A stretch of DNA of 48,008 nucleotides from NCBI GenBank assembly GCA_029264995.1, contig JAJUKC010000009.1:1-48008 (forward strand), written 5' to 3'. The DNA comes from Marinobacter sp. GTDB taxonomy: Bacteria > Pseudomonadota > Gammaproteobacteria > Pseudomonadales > Oleiphilaceae. The position numbers and the translations under genes are program-made. Positions 1 to 7,379 of the stretch are shown here, in pieces. The first letter of the stretch is position 1, and each line of letters starts with the position of its first letter. The notes beneath the pieces are model-generated. The model was not told where the DNA came from and made no database searches. It saw only the letters and a program-made list of their open reading frames with translations.

Positions 1-1
1 A

Positions 2-391
2 ATTGCCAAGATGGCCATCAAACTGACCGAAGAAGGCCAGGCTCCCCGGGGTTACGTGGAAATCCGCCACATCGGCACCCACGTGCTCAGCATGCTGCAC
101 GATGCCCTGGATGCCTTTGCCCGGCTGGATTCCGAGCAGGCGCTGCGGATCATGAAAGAAGACAAGCGGGTGGATGAAGAGTACCAGGCTGCCGCCCGCA
201 CCCTGCTGACCTTCATGATGGAAGATACCCGCAATATTTCCCGCTGCATGTCCGTGATGTGGGTGCTTCGTGCCCTGGAAAGGGTGGGGGATCATGCCTG
301 CAACATTGCCGAGAACGTGATCTTCATGGTCAAGGGCGAAGACGTTCGCCATACCCCGATGGAGGAAGCGGAACGGGTGGTTGGCCGCTAA
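2..391 (+). CDS. phoU: PhoU phosphate signalling protein, C-terminal part (cut by window edge)
   Basis: The open frame runs from the window edge with no stop, so the start lies outside; about 129 residues are visible. The conserved PhoU stretch ERVGDHACNIAENVIFMVKG is present near the end; in the family this helix carries acidic residues that bind metal clusters. PhoU links the PstSCAB phosphate transporter to the PhoR kinase and shuts down the Pho regulon when phosphate is plentiful. It acts in the cytoplasm at the membrane. In relatives it ends the pst operon, so pstB is expected just upstream, outside the window. The in-frame ATG at 11 lies inside the gene and is not the start. phoBR lies about 33 kb away at 33.4-35.5 kb. 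Confidence 0.93.
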   Translation: MAKMAIKLTEEGQAPRGYVEIRHIGTHVLSMLHDALDAFARLDSEQALRIMKEDKRVDEEYQAAARTLLTFMMEDTRNISRCMSVMWVLRALERVGDHACNIAENVIFMVKGEDVRHTPMEEAERVVGR

Positions 392-403
392 TCCCAGGTG
401 GCT

Positions 404-432
404 GGAAACGGCTGCTTTTGGTGGCCGTTTCC
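404..432 (+). terminator. Possible hairpin terminator after phoU
   Basis: An 8-bp perfect stem (GGAAACGG 404-411 with CCGTTTCC 425-432) sits 12 bp after the phoU stop, with a 13-nt loop. There is no clear T-run after it, so termination is uncertain. Confidence 0.4.
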
Positions 433-493
433 GCTCTTGTCCCTGCCCGCAGTTGCGCTATCATGGCGGGGACAAATCCATTTCTGAGGTCCT

Positions 494-1516
494 ATGATTC
501 TCCTTGTCGCATTCGCGATTATCTCCATCGGCTTTTCATTTCTCTGTTCTATTCTCGAAGCAGCCTTGCTGTCTATCACGCCCAGTTACATCGCGTCCCT
601 GAAAAATGATCGGCCGCAACTGTTTGCACGCTTGCGCCGGCTCAAGGATGACATCGACGATCCGCTTTCCGCGATCCTGACCCTCAATACCATTGCTCAT
701 ACGGCCGGCGCTACCGGCGTGGGAGCCCAGGTGGCAGTTGTCTTCGGTGAGGTCTGGCTGGGTGCGGCGTCAGCGGCAATGACCCTGGCGATCCTGATCT
801 TTTCGGAAATCATCCCGAAAACCATCGGCGCCAAGTACTGGCGTGTGATCGCCCCTTCGCTGCCGGCGGTGCTGGGATTCATGATGAAAGCCCTGCTGCC
901 GTTTGTCTGGCTGTCGAAGCAGGTTACGCGCAGGATTGCCCCGGGTGACGGCGATACCGACATCCGGGCGGAAATCAGTGCGCTGGTAGAGATCGGCCGT
1001 GATCAGCAGGCTCTGGATGAGGAAGAGCGCCGGATTATCCACAACGTACTTCGTTTCCACGAGATCAAGGTCAGTTCCATCATGACCCCCCGCACGGTGT
1101 GCAAATTTATTGATCCGGACACCAGCGTGCCGGAATTCCGGGAAAAAGTGATGAAGTCGCCGTTTTCACGCTACCCGATGATTGATGAAGACGGGGAGAC
1201 TCTGGGGTACGTGCATCGGTCAGACCTGATCAGCATGAGCGACGACGATGATCTGCAAAGCCGTCTGCGCCAGATCAAACAGGTAAAGGCCAACACCAAC
1301 ATCGAATTTCTGTTCTCGGAAATGCTGCGGGAGCGCCAGCACATCGCGGTGGTGTACGACGAGCTGGGGACCTGGCTTGGGGTGGTGACTCTGGAGGATA
1401 TTCTGGAAACCCTGCTGGGTACGGAGATCATGGATGAGACCGATAATGTCTCCAACCTGCGCCGCTATGCCAAACAGCGTTGGAGCCGGCGATTGAAGCG
1501 GTCGGCCGTACAGTAA
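494..1516 (+). CDS. CNNM/CorC-type membrane protein with DUF21 and paired CBS domains
   Basis: Predicted membrane protein of 340 residues. The first ~150 residues hold hydrophobic helices of the DUF21 (CNNM) type, including a conserved SEIIPKTIGAKYW segment. Residues ~195-310 form a CBS pair (start near SSIMTPRTVCKFID, end near GVVTLEDILETLLGTE). CNNM/CorC proteins are linked to magnesium and cobalt efflux or magnesium homeostasis; CBS domains bind adenine nucleotides. The usual C-terminal HlyC/CorC transporter-associated domain is absent: only about 25 residues follow the CBS pair. The ATG at 494 follows a weak GAGGTC. It lies directly downstream of phoU. From memory, a similar gene sits near phoU and phoR in Pseudomonas, so the association may be old. 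The substrate is not shown by the sequence. Confidence 0.85.
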   Translation: MILLVAFAIISIGFSFLCSILEAALLSITPSYIASLKNDRPQLFARLRRLKDDIDDPLSAILTLNTIAHTAGATGVGAQVAVVFGEVWLGAASAAMTLAILIFSEIIPKTIGAKYWRVIAPSLPAVLGFMMKALLPFVWLSKQVTRRIAPGDGDTDIRAEISALVEIGRDQQALDEEERRIIHNVLRFHEIKVSSIMTPRTVCKFIDPDTSVPEFREKVMKSPFSRYPMIDEDGETLGYVHRSDLISMSDDDDLQSRLRQIKQVKANTNIEFLFSEMLRERQHIAVVYDELGTWLGVVTLEDILETLLGTEIMDETDNVSNLRRYAKQRWSRRLKRSAVQ

Positions 1517-1520
1517 CCAA

Positions 1521-1546
1521 AAAGGGCAGCCTCGGTGCTGCCCTTT
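1521..1546. terminator. Bidirectional terminator between the CBS protein and the HIT gene
   Basis: Perfect 10-bp stem AAAGGGCAGC (1521-1530) with GCTGCCCTTT (1537-1546) and a 6-nt loop, placed between convergent genes. A-rich sequence on the left and TTT on the right suit termination in both directions. Confidence 0.8.
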
Positions 1547-1580
1547 GTCATTCTGTGCGACAAGTCTGTGAGAAGGATGC

Positions 1581-1946
1581 TCAGGCCTGTTTCATCTTGT
1601 CGGTGTATGGCGGCCAGCCCAGGGGCTTGCCGGCGAGCAGATGCAGGTGAATGTGGAACACGGTCTGGCCGGAATTCTCACCGCAGTTCATCACTACCCG
1701 GTAGCCATCGTCGGCAAAGCCCATGTCTTTGGCCAGCTTTGCCGCCACCCAGTAAAGATGGCCGACCAGCTCACGGTCGTCTTCCTCAATGTCATTGATG
1801 GTAGCAATGGCTTTCTTCGGAATGATCAGCAGATGCACCGGGGCCTGTGGATTGATGTCCTTGAAGGCCAGGCTGATGTCGTCTTCGTACACGATGTCGG
1901 CGGGAATTTCCCGGTTGATGATCTTGGTGAAGATGGTTTCAGACAT
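1581..1946 (-). CDS. hinT: HIT family purine nucleoside phosphoramidase (HinT-like)
   Basis: Protein of 121 residues, the usual HinT length. The histidine triad HIHLHLL is at residues 98-104 and supplies the catalytic histidine that hydrolyses AMP-linked phosphoramidates such as AMP-lysine. The N-terminus with FTKIINREIPADIVYEDD is typical of the HinT branch rather than Fhit or GalT. The start at 1946 has AAGGAG seven bases upstream. It lies 36 bp downstream of ubiF on the same strand and may be cotranscribed with it. Its cellular role in bacteria is poorly defined; the family assignment is secure, the physiological substrate is not. Confidence 0.93.
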   Translation of the reverse strand: MSETIFTKIINREIPADIVYEDDISLAFKDINPQAPVHLLIIPKKAIATINDIEEDDRELVGHLYWVAAKLAKDMGFADDGYRVVMNCGENSGQTVFHIHLHLLAGKPLGWPPYTDKMKQA

Positions 1947-1982
1947 AACGGCTCCTTGTGTCGAGTAAATGCGCGTACGCCA

Positions 1983-3278
1983 CTATAGGCCACCCAGGCC
2001 GGGCAGGCGATTAACGATTTGTTGAATCGGCGCGGGCAACTGTTCATCCAGGCCCATGGCGTAGCGAGCGACGCGATTGCGTGCGAACGGCAGCGCCCGG
2101 GCGGCGCCAAGCCCGAGGTTGCGGGCCAGGTGTACGGGCGGAATGGCGTTGCTGAACAGGTGGTAGAACAGATCCATGGTCAGCATCATTCGCTGGTTGG
2201 CGGGTCGCCGCTGTTGTTCATAGAGTTTGAGCCAGTGCGCACTGGCCAGGTCTTCGCCACCGCGCCGGGCTTCTTTCAGCACGCCCTGCAGACACTGGGC
2301 GTCCTGGAAACCCAGGTTAACGCCCTGGCCGGCGAGCGGGTTGATGGTGTGGGCGGCGTCGCCTGCCAGCACCACCCGGTTCTGGTAATAGTGTTTGGCA
2401 TGCTGACGGGCGATGGGAAAGCTGGCCCTGGCGTCAATGTGGGTCAGTTCCGGCAGCCGTTCGGGGAAATGCTGCTGGATCTCGGCCATCAGTTGGTGTT
2501 CGTCCATGGCCTTGAGTTCGTTGAGCCGGGCCGGGTGGTCGTACCACACGAGGGAGCCCCAGCTCTCTCCGGGGTGTTGCTCGCCAGCGCTGTGCAGGGG
2601 CAGGAAGGCCCTGGGGCCGCTGGGGTAAAAACCCTGCCAGGTAATGTCTTCCACGCCGCCCCGATAGCGCACCGAGATCACCATGGCCTGCTGCTCGTAC
2701 TGATCCCGGGTAACGCCGATACCTGCCAATTCCCGCACCCGGGACATAGCGCCATCGGCACCGACCACCAGTTGGGCCTGCACCTGGCTGCCATCATCCA
2801 GAGTCACCGTGGCGTACTCTGCGCCCTGGGTCAGATCCCGAACGCTGTGGCCGGTGATCAGGGTGACATCCGGTTCCGTTTCGGCGGTTTGCCACAGGGC
2901 CAGTTGGGTAATGCTGTTTTCAACGATATGGCCAAGATGTGGCGCGCTCAGGCTGTTGGCGTCAAATTCCACCTCGGTCAGACTTTGGGGAATCAGTCGT
3001 TTGAGCGGATTTGGTGTTTCGTCCCAGACCGCCAGGCGGCAATATGGAGTAGCGCGCATGGCCAGTATTCGGGGCCAGGCACCCAGGCTGGTCAGATAGC
3101 GTTCACTGCCGGCGCTGAGGGCAGATACCCGGATATCCGGGTGGCTGTCTGGCTGATAGGGGGCGGGGGAAGCTTGGTCGATCAGCGCCACGCGGATGCC
3201 CTGCTGGCCCAGCCCGGTCGCAAGTGCGGCGCCGACCATGCCGGCGCCCACAATGATGGTGTCAAAGGTCTGTGTCAT
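1983..3278 (-). CDS. ubiF: 2-octaprenyl-3-methyl-6-methoxy-1,4-benzoquinol hydroxylase (UbiF type)
   Basis: FAD-dependent aromatic hydroxylase of 431 residues in the UbiH/UbiF/VisC family. It has the N-terminal dinucleotide fold (GAGMVGAALA, residues ~12-21), the middle VVGADGAMSRVRELAGI motif, and the second FAD motif GDAAHTINPLAGQGVNLGF near residue 300. Segments such as PDIRVSALSAGSERYL, GPRAFLPLHS and SLVWYDHPARL match my memory of E. coli UbiF better than UbiH or UbiI. UbiF-type enzymes hydroxylate the ring during aerobic ubiquinone synthesis, acting at the inner membrane in the Ubi complex. The start at 3278 has AGGAA eight bases upstream. Paralogues are close, so UbiI or UbiH is a small alternative risk. 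Confidence 0.85.
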   Translation of the reverse strand: MTQTFDTIIVGAGMVGAALATGLGQQGIRVALIDQASPAPYQPDSHPDIRVSALSAGSERYLTSLGAWPRILAMRATPYCRLAVWDETPNPLKRLIPQSLTEVEFDANSLSAPHLGHIVENSITQLALWQTAETEPDVTLITGHSVRDLTQGAEYATVTLDDGSQVQAQLVVGADGAMSRVRELAGIGVTRDQYEQQAMVISVRYRGGVEDITWQGFYPSGPRAFLPLHSAGEQHPGESWGSLVWYDHPARLNELKAMDEHQLMAEIQQHFPERLPELTHIDARASFPIARQHAKHYYQNRVVLAGDAAHTINPLAGQGVNLGFQDAQCLQGVLKEARRGGEDLASAHWLKLYEQQRRPANQRMMLTMDLFYHLFSNAIPPVHLARNLGLGAARALPFARNRVARYAMGLDEQLPAPIQQIVNRLPGLGGL

Positions 3279-3355
3279 ATCCGGTTCCTGTCTGCTGGCC
3301 TCAGTTTACGCGATGCCGTGCTGCAGACAAGCGACCGGGGTCAATCCCGGGAGGA

Positions 3356-3913
3356 TCAGTAGCCGGCCATGGAGGTAGCGGTTGCCTCCTCACGGTTGCC
3401 GGTGCGGCGGGGATTACGGACCAGCCAGGCCGGTTTGCGGGCGCCCGGGCGAGTGAAGCCCTGGTTAATCACCATGGGCTGTACCAGATTCAGGAAGTCC
3501 CGGGTGTTCATGTGGATCGACTCGGTGTGGCTGCCGGCGGCAAAGGCCAGTTCCGGCTGTTCGGTCAGAGCCTCGGCGCAGTAAACGCTCATGCCAAAGA
3601 GGTTGCCAAATGGTGGCATGGCGCCCACTTCGCAATCGGGGAAGCGATCCTGAAAGGCCTGTTCGTCGGCCAGGTCGACAAAATCGGTGTCCAGAATCTT
3701 GCTCAGTCTGTCCCAGCGAATACGCCAGGTGGCCGGCATCACTAGCATGGCCATTTTGCCATCGAGTTCGATAATGACGGTTTTGACTACCCGATCCCCG
3801 GCGATCTTGACGTGATGGGCCAGTTCCTGGGCGGTGAAGGCTGGGGGGTGAGCGAGGCACATGTAGTCAACACCTGCCTCATCCAGAAATGTTTTCAGCT
3901 GCTTTGCCGGCAT
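3356..3913 (-). CDS. YbaK/ProX-type aminoacyl-tRNA deacylase domain protein
   Basis: Single-domain protein of 185 residues. The start at 3913 (MPAKQLKTFL) is preferred over an in-frame codon 42 bp upstream because AGGAGGT lies seven bases before it. The YbaK fold is indicated by HPPAFTAQELAHH, the lysine segment VVKTVII and the loop GAMPPFGN, which resembles the G-x-x-PFG loop of this family. YbaK and ProXp proteins clear mischarged tRNAs, for example Cys-tRNAPro or Ala-tRNAPro, in trans. Which mischarged tRNA this one handles cannot be read from the sequence. The C-terminal tail (~25 residues, rich in Arg and Thr) is extra to the domain. It lies upstream of ubiF on the same strand, with a 77-bp gap. 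Confidence 0.82.
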   Translation of the reverse strand: MPAKQLKTFLDEAGVDYMCLAHPPAFTAQELAHHVKIAGDRVVKTVIIELDGKMAMLVMPATWRIRWDRLSKILDTDFVDLADEQAFQDRFPDCEVGAMPPFGNLFGMSVYCAEALTEQPELAFAAGSHTESIHMNTRDFLNLVQPMVINQGFTRPGARKPAWLVRNPRRTGNREEATATSMAGY

Positions 3914-3984
3914 GTTCACAACCTCCTGACAGCATCGACAGTGTTGTGGAGCCATCCGCCTTTCCCGGGCCGGGCCCCGATGGC

Positions 3985-4006
3985 AGGCGGGGTTTTTACC
4001 CCGCCT
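3985..4006. terminator. Hairpin terminator downstream of mscS
   Basis: Perfect 9-bp stem AGGCGGGGT / ACCCCGCCT with a TTTT loop (3985-4006), about 70 bp past the mscS stop and upstream of the deacylase gene. No long T-run flanks it, so efficiency is uncertain. Confidence 0.55.
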
Positions 4007-4074
4007 TGTCGTCAGCTTAGTTCAGGATACGCACTTTGCGAGTTACCGGATGTTTCCATGTGAAATGGTTCCGT

Positions 4075-4908
4075 TTAATCAGCCTTGTACATGTGCACGT
4101 CCCGTTGCGGGAAAGGAATCGAAATACCCTCCGCGTCGAAGGCCTTTTTCACCCGCTCCTGCATATCCCAGTAGAACGGCCACAGATCGGCGCCCTTGGT
4201 CCAGGCGCGCACCGTCAGATCTACCGAGCTCTCGCCGAGGGCGCCAACAACGATCAGCGGCGCCGGGTCTTTCAGGGCGCGCTCATCCTCTTCGATCAGG
4301 CGTTTGCAGATGGCCTTGGCCTTGTCGATGTCATCGCCATAGCCAATGCCGAAGCTCATGTCGCAGCGGCGGGTTTCGTAGGCGCTCAGGTTGGTCAGGC
4401 TGGCGTTGGAAAGCTGGCCGTTGGGGATCACGATCCGGCGATTGTCGAAGGTGTCGACGATGGTGTAGAGGATGGTGATTTCCCGCACCGAGCCCAGAAA
4501 GCCCTGGGCATCAATAACATCGCCGACCTTGAAGGGTTTAAAGATAAGGATCAGCACGCCACCGGCAAAGTTGGCCAGGCTGCCCTGCAGGGCCAGGCCC
4601 ACTGCCAGGCCTGCGGCACCGATGATGGCGACAAACGAAGTGGTAGCGATACCCACCATGGAGGCAACGGAGATCAGCAGCAGAATCTTGAGGATGGCGC
4701 TGATCAGGCCGCAGAGGAATTTGTTCAGGGTTGGGTCTTTTTTGCCAAGGCGGTTGTCCAGCACGTTGACAAACCGGTTGATCAGCCAGAGGCCGATAAT
4801 CAGCGTGACAATAGCCAGCAGAACCTTTGGAGCATAAGCCATGATCAGTGCAATGGCCTGATCCGCCCATTCCGAGGCCTGTCCGTTAGCATTGAATAAC
4901 TCTTCCAT
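4075..4908 (-). CDS. mscS: Small-conductance mechanosensitive channel, MscS family
   Basis: 277 residues, close to the ~286 of E. coli MscS. Three hydrophobic helices are visible; the pore-lining TM3 is the glycine/alanine-rich stretch AAGLAVGLALQGSLANFAGG, followed by the cytoplasmic beta domain (KPFKVGDVIDAQGFLGSV) and the C-terminal vestibule. The channel opens under membrane tension to release solutes during hypo-osmotic shock, fitting a marine bacterium. I chose the ATG at 4908 over a TTG nine bases upstream because AAGGAG then sits nine bases before the start; the TTG would abut the ribosome site. The gene is 133 bp downstream of selU on the same strand, with no terminator seen between them. 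Confidence 0.93.
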   Translation of the reverse strand: MEELFNANGQASEWADQAIALIMAYAPKVLLAIVTLIIGLWLINRFVNVLDNRLGKKDPTLNKFLCGLISAILKILLLISVASMVGIATTSFVAIIGAAGLAVGLALQGSLANFAGGVLILIFKPFKVGDVIDAQGFLGSVREITILYTIVDTFDNRRIVIPNGQLSNASLTNLSAYETRRCDMSFGIGYGDDIDKAKAICKRLIEEDERALKDPAPLIVVGALGESSVDLTVRAWTKGADLWPFYWDMQERVKKAFDAEGISIPFPQRDVHMYKAD

Positions 4909-5041
4909 ACGAAGCAACTCCTTGATCGTTAGTATTTTCTGAGTGAGTTCTTATCGACAAATGACGTGGTTCAGCGGGATTTGTCTGAACCAACTATATA
5001 GCAGACAAAGCTGTAAACGGCATTACCGTCAACGGCCAGGA

Positions 5042-6145
5042 TTACGTGCTGGCGTGGGATCTGGCCCACTCGGTGATCATGTCGGGCCCGCCCCTCACCA
5101 GTATCTCGCCCTGTTTCTGGGTAAGCTGGTAGTCGTACATGGGGTCGTAGTAGTCGGTCAGCAGGGCTTCAATCCAGCCGTGGTGTCCTTCCAGGGAGCC
5201 ATTGGCTTCCTGCTGATCCAGAGCCTGTAGCATCAGATTGCGGAGTTTCTGATAACGCTCGCCGCCCAGGCGTTTGCGAATGCGGTCGATGGCGCTCAAC
5301 AGGTAGTCCCGGAAGTTCAGCCAGCCGGCGTCTTCACCGTCCCGGGCCCGGTAACTGGCCAGCATACCTTCAACGTAGTCGGCCCGGATGATGGCAATGC
5401 GCTCTTCCATGGCCTGTTCCAGAATCAGCAGGGGCGATTCCGACATCCTGGCCCGAAGGGTTTCCGGCAGGGCGCAACGGCCGATCAGGCGACTTTCGTC
5501 TTCAAGGTAGATTGGCCCTCCCACCTGGTGCCTGGCCTTGAGCATGGCCACCGCCAGGCGGTTCTCGAAGTCGATCTGGGAGGGTTGAGGGGTCACCTGC
5601 CGGCCGAAGCTGGATCCCCGGTGATTGGCCAGGCCTTCCAGGTCAACAGGGTTAGGCAGTTGCATCAGTACCCGGGTTTTGCCGGTACCGGTGCGGCCGC
5701 TGAGAATCCGGAACTGGCCCGATTCAATCTGTGCTTCCAGGCTGTCGATGAGGAAGCGACGCAGGGCCTTGTAGCCACCTTTCACCAGCGGGTAGTCGAT
5801 GCCGGAGTCCCTGATCCACTGCTGGGTCAGGCGTGAGCGCAATCCGCCCCGGAAGCAGAACAGATAACCCTCCGGGTGATGGGACACAAAGCGCTTCCAG
5901 GCTTCAATTCGCTGGGCCTTGATGTCGCCGGAGACCAGTTGATGCCCCAGTTCAATGGCTTTGTCCTGGCCTTTTTCCTTGTAACAGATACCCACCCGGT
6001 GCCGCTCTTCATCGTTCATCAGCGGGGCATTTTCTGCAGACGGGAAGCTACCTTTGGAAAATTCCACCGGCGCCCGGACGTCCATCAGCGGAACATCGTT
6101 CAGGAACAGGTTGAGGTAGTCGTCGGTATCGGGTCTGCTGGCCAT
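5042..6145 (-). CDS. mnmH: tRNA 2-selenouridine synthase (SelU/MnmH)
   Basis: 367 residues with two parts: an N-terminal rhodanese-like domain (1-~125) with the active cysteine at position 97 in FCFRGGLRS, and a P-loop domain with GRTGTGKT at 150-157 and PVDLEGLANHRGSSFG following. Cys97 matches the numbering I recall for E. coli SelU. The enzyme converts 2-thiouridine at the wobble position (U34) of tRNAs for Lys, Glu and Gln to 2-selenouridine through a geranylated intermediate, using selenophosphate. Its selenophosphate source selD is often adjacent in other genomes but is not in this window. The start at 6145 has no strong ribosome site. Confidence is high on motif content and full length. 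Confidence 0.94.
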   Translation of the reverse strand: MASRPDTDDYLNLFLNDVPLMDVRAPVEFSKGSFPSAENAPLMNDEERHRVGICYKEKGQDKAIELGHQLVSGDIKAQRIEAWKRFVSHHPEGYLFCFRGGLRSRLTQQWIRDSGIDYPLVKGGYKALRRFLIDSLEAQIESGQFRILSGRTGTGKTRVLMQLPNPVDLEGLANHRGSSFGRQVTPQPSQIDFENRLAVAMLKARHQVGGPIYLEDESRLIGRCALPETLRARMSESPLLILEQAMEERIAIIRADYVEGMLASYRARDGEDAGWLNFRDYLLSAIDRIRKRLGGERYQKLRNLMLQALDQQEANGSLEGHHGWIEALLTDYYDPMYDYQLTQKQGEILVRGGPDMITEWARSHAST

Positions 6146-6259
6146 ATCAACGGATCACTGTGATTCAGGGTGAGGCGGCAGTATACCGAACCGGCGATAT
6201 CCCGGCATCCCGGACAAGGGTACAATCCCAAGTCCTTTCAGCACTGGCGAGGGAAAATT

Positions 6260-6916
6260 ATGAGCCCCGATGTTCTCAATCGGCATCTTCAGAAAACCCT
6301 GACTCGAGGCCGGGTGGCGGTTTCGGCGCCTGCGGGCTGCCCGGATATCCAGCTGTATCTGTTCGACCCGGGGGTGCTGGATGGGCCGTTGAGCCATGAT
6401 GAAGCTCAGGCTGTGGTGGCCGAGCCGGCGTACTGGTCGTTCTGCTGGGCCAGCGGGCAGGTGCTGGCCCGGTGGATTCTGCAGCATCCGGACGTGGTGG
6501 CTGGCAAGACCGTGCTGGATTTTGGCTCCGGTTCAGGGGTAGTGGCTGTCGCCTCCGCACTGGCCGGTGCTGCCCGGTCCATAGCCTGCGACATCGACGC
6601 GGCAGCGCTGGATGCCGCGGCTGCCAATGCCCGACTGAATAATGTGACGGTTGATTTGTGTGACGACTGGGCAAACCGGCCCGGGAGCGTCGACCTGATT
6701 ACCGCTGCGGATGTTCTGTACGACCCTGAAAATCGCCCGTTACTGGCGGCCTTCGAAGCAGCCGCGCCCCAGGTGCTGCTGGCGGATTCGCGAGTGAAGG
6801 ATCTTGGTCATTCCGGTTATGTGCAGCAGGCTGTGATCGAAGCCAGAACCTGGCCGGATCTGAATGAGTTTGAGGAATTCAACAAGGTGAGGATCTATCT
6901 GGCCGGCGGTGACTGA
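6260..6916 (+). CDS. Class I SAM-dependent methyltransferase (ETFB-lysine/PrmA-like)
   Basis: 218 residues from the ATG at 6260 (MSPDVLNRHL), preferred over an in-frame start at 6170 because GAGGG precedes it and the longer N-terminus looks non-coding. The SAM-binding motif I is VLDFGSGSGVVAVASALAGA, followed by an acidic motif II (ACDIDAAAL) and a motif near DLITAADVLYD. The overall pattern resembles the family annotated as nicotinamide N-methylase or ETFB lysine methyltransferase, related to PrmA, which methylate protein lysines. The true substrate cannot be told from sequence. The stop is only 14 bp before the T-run and terminator of the antisense-oriented CsrB-like RNA, so the two genes converge. 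Confidence 0.8.
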   Translation: MSPDVLNRHLQKTLTRGRVAVSAPAGCPDIQLYLFDPGVLDGPLSHDEAQAVVAEPAYWSFCWASGQVLARWILQHPDVVAGKTVLDFGSGSGVVAVASALAGAARSIACDIDAAALDAAAANARLNNVTVDLCDDWANRPGSVDLITAADVLYDPENRPLLAAFEAAAPQVLLADSRVKDLGHSGYVQQAVIEARTWPDLNEFEEFNKVRIYLAGGD

Positions 6917-6930
6917 GCTTTTCTGGCCAG

Positions 6931-6962
6931 AAAAAACAAAGGGCAGCCATCAAGCTGCCCTT
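6931..6962 (-). terminator. Intrinsic terminator of the CsrB-like RNA
   Basis: On the minus strand a perfect 9-bp stem, AAGGGCAGC (6962-6954) with GCTGCCCTT (6947-6939), loop TTGATG, is followed by TGTTTTTT down to 6931. The T-run exists only on this strand, which fixes the direction of transcription. Confidence 0.88.
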
Positions 6963-7197
6963 GAACAGGTACTGAACCGCCATCCGGGGCAGTTCAGATT
7001 CGGAACAGGTTGGCGCCTCCGTGCGCGATGGGCAACTGCCGTGTTGCCATTCCTTGCTGCCGTTCCCTGGTGCCAGCATCCGAGCCGGCGATCCGATTCG
7101 TTATCCCTTAAGCGAAGCGTCCCTGTGTCCCTGCTTCTCCCCGCAGTCCGTGCCGGGGTGCATCCAGTGCGTCGTCCTTTCCCTGTCATCCTTGACG
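6931..7197 (-). ncRNA. csrB: CsrB/RsmZ-type CsrA-sequestering small RNA (predicted)
   Basis: Read on the minus strand, this stretch has fifteen GGA motifs in about 267 nt, several as CAGGGA or AAGGA, while the opposite strand is nearly free of them. Many lie in hairpin loops: GCA-CTGGA-TGC (7170-7160); CCCCGgCA-CGGAC-TGCGGGG (7158-7139); GAAGC/GCTTC around two AGGGA (7137-7114); TTA-AGGGA-TAA (7111-7101); TGCTG/CAGCA around CAGGGA (7078-7055); GCGC-ACGGAG-GCGC (7026-7013); GAACTGCC-CCGGAT-GGCGGTTC (6995-6974). It ends in a strong terminator. RNAs of this type titrate the translational repressor CsrA/RsmA. The 5' end is inferred from a TAATAT at 7209-7204 and is approximate. No credible ORF lies here. 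The family identity is inference from architecture. Confidence 0.8.
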
Positions 7198-7203
7198 GTG
7201 TTC

Positions 7204-7209
7204 ATATTA
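7204..7209 (-). promoter_or_regulatory. Possible -10 element of the CsrB-like RNA
   Basis: TAATAT on the minus strand, about 7 nt before the inferred RNA start. No good -35 is seen 16-18 nt upstream, consistent with a promoter that needs an activator. Position is tentative. Confidence 0.35.
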
Positions 7210-7283
7210 CCAATGCCAGCTTTACAAACGTGTGAACTATGCACGCAGAACGCGTTGCCGAACTCGTCAAACATGGGAAAGTT

Positions 7284-7328
7284 GTTACAAATCATTCATG
7301 TAGACTTTGGTTTGTAACTGGAATTACA
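7284..7328. promoter_or_regulatory. Nested GTTACA/TGTAAC dyads upstream of the CsrB-like RNA
   Basis: Two overlapping dyads: GTTACAAA (7284-7291) with TTTGTAAC (7311-7318), and TGTAA-N6-TTACA (7313-7328). The second resembles, with a 2-nt shorter centre, the TGTAAG-N6-CTTACA box of GacA-type regulators. They lie about 90-130 nt upstream of the inferred RNA start. Confidence 0.35.
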
Positions 7329-7354
7329 GACTGCGTACGAGATATCACAGGGAG

Positions 7355-7374
7355 TTCCTACAGGTATGTAGGAA
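7355..7374. promoter_or_regulatory. Dyad TTCCTAC-N6-GTAGGAA, candidate distal activator site
   Basis: Perfect 7-bp arms (7355-7361 and 7368-7374) centred about 168 nt upstream of the inferred CsrB-like RNA start, just after the VanZ-like stop. Distal activator sites at similar distance are known for Gac/UvrY-controlled RNAs. It could instead be a weak hairpin at the end of the VanZ-like gene; there is no T-run. Confidence 0.4.
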
Positions 7375-7379
7375 ATATC

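Noticed and set aside
2019-3362. Long plus-strand ORF (447 codons) opposite ubiF
   Set aside because: Antisense shadow of a high-GC gene; ubiF has full family motifs.
7101-7295. 64-codon minus-strand ORF ending inside the CsrB-like RNA
   Set aside because: No ribosome site, no recognisable protein, and the interval is better explained as structured RNA.
7312-7327. Sigma-54 promoter in TGGAATTACAGACTGC
   Set aside because: The GG-GC distance is 11 nt, one too long, and the rest of the consensus is poor.
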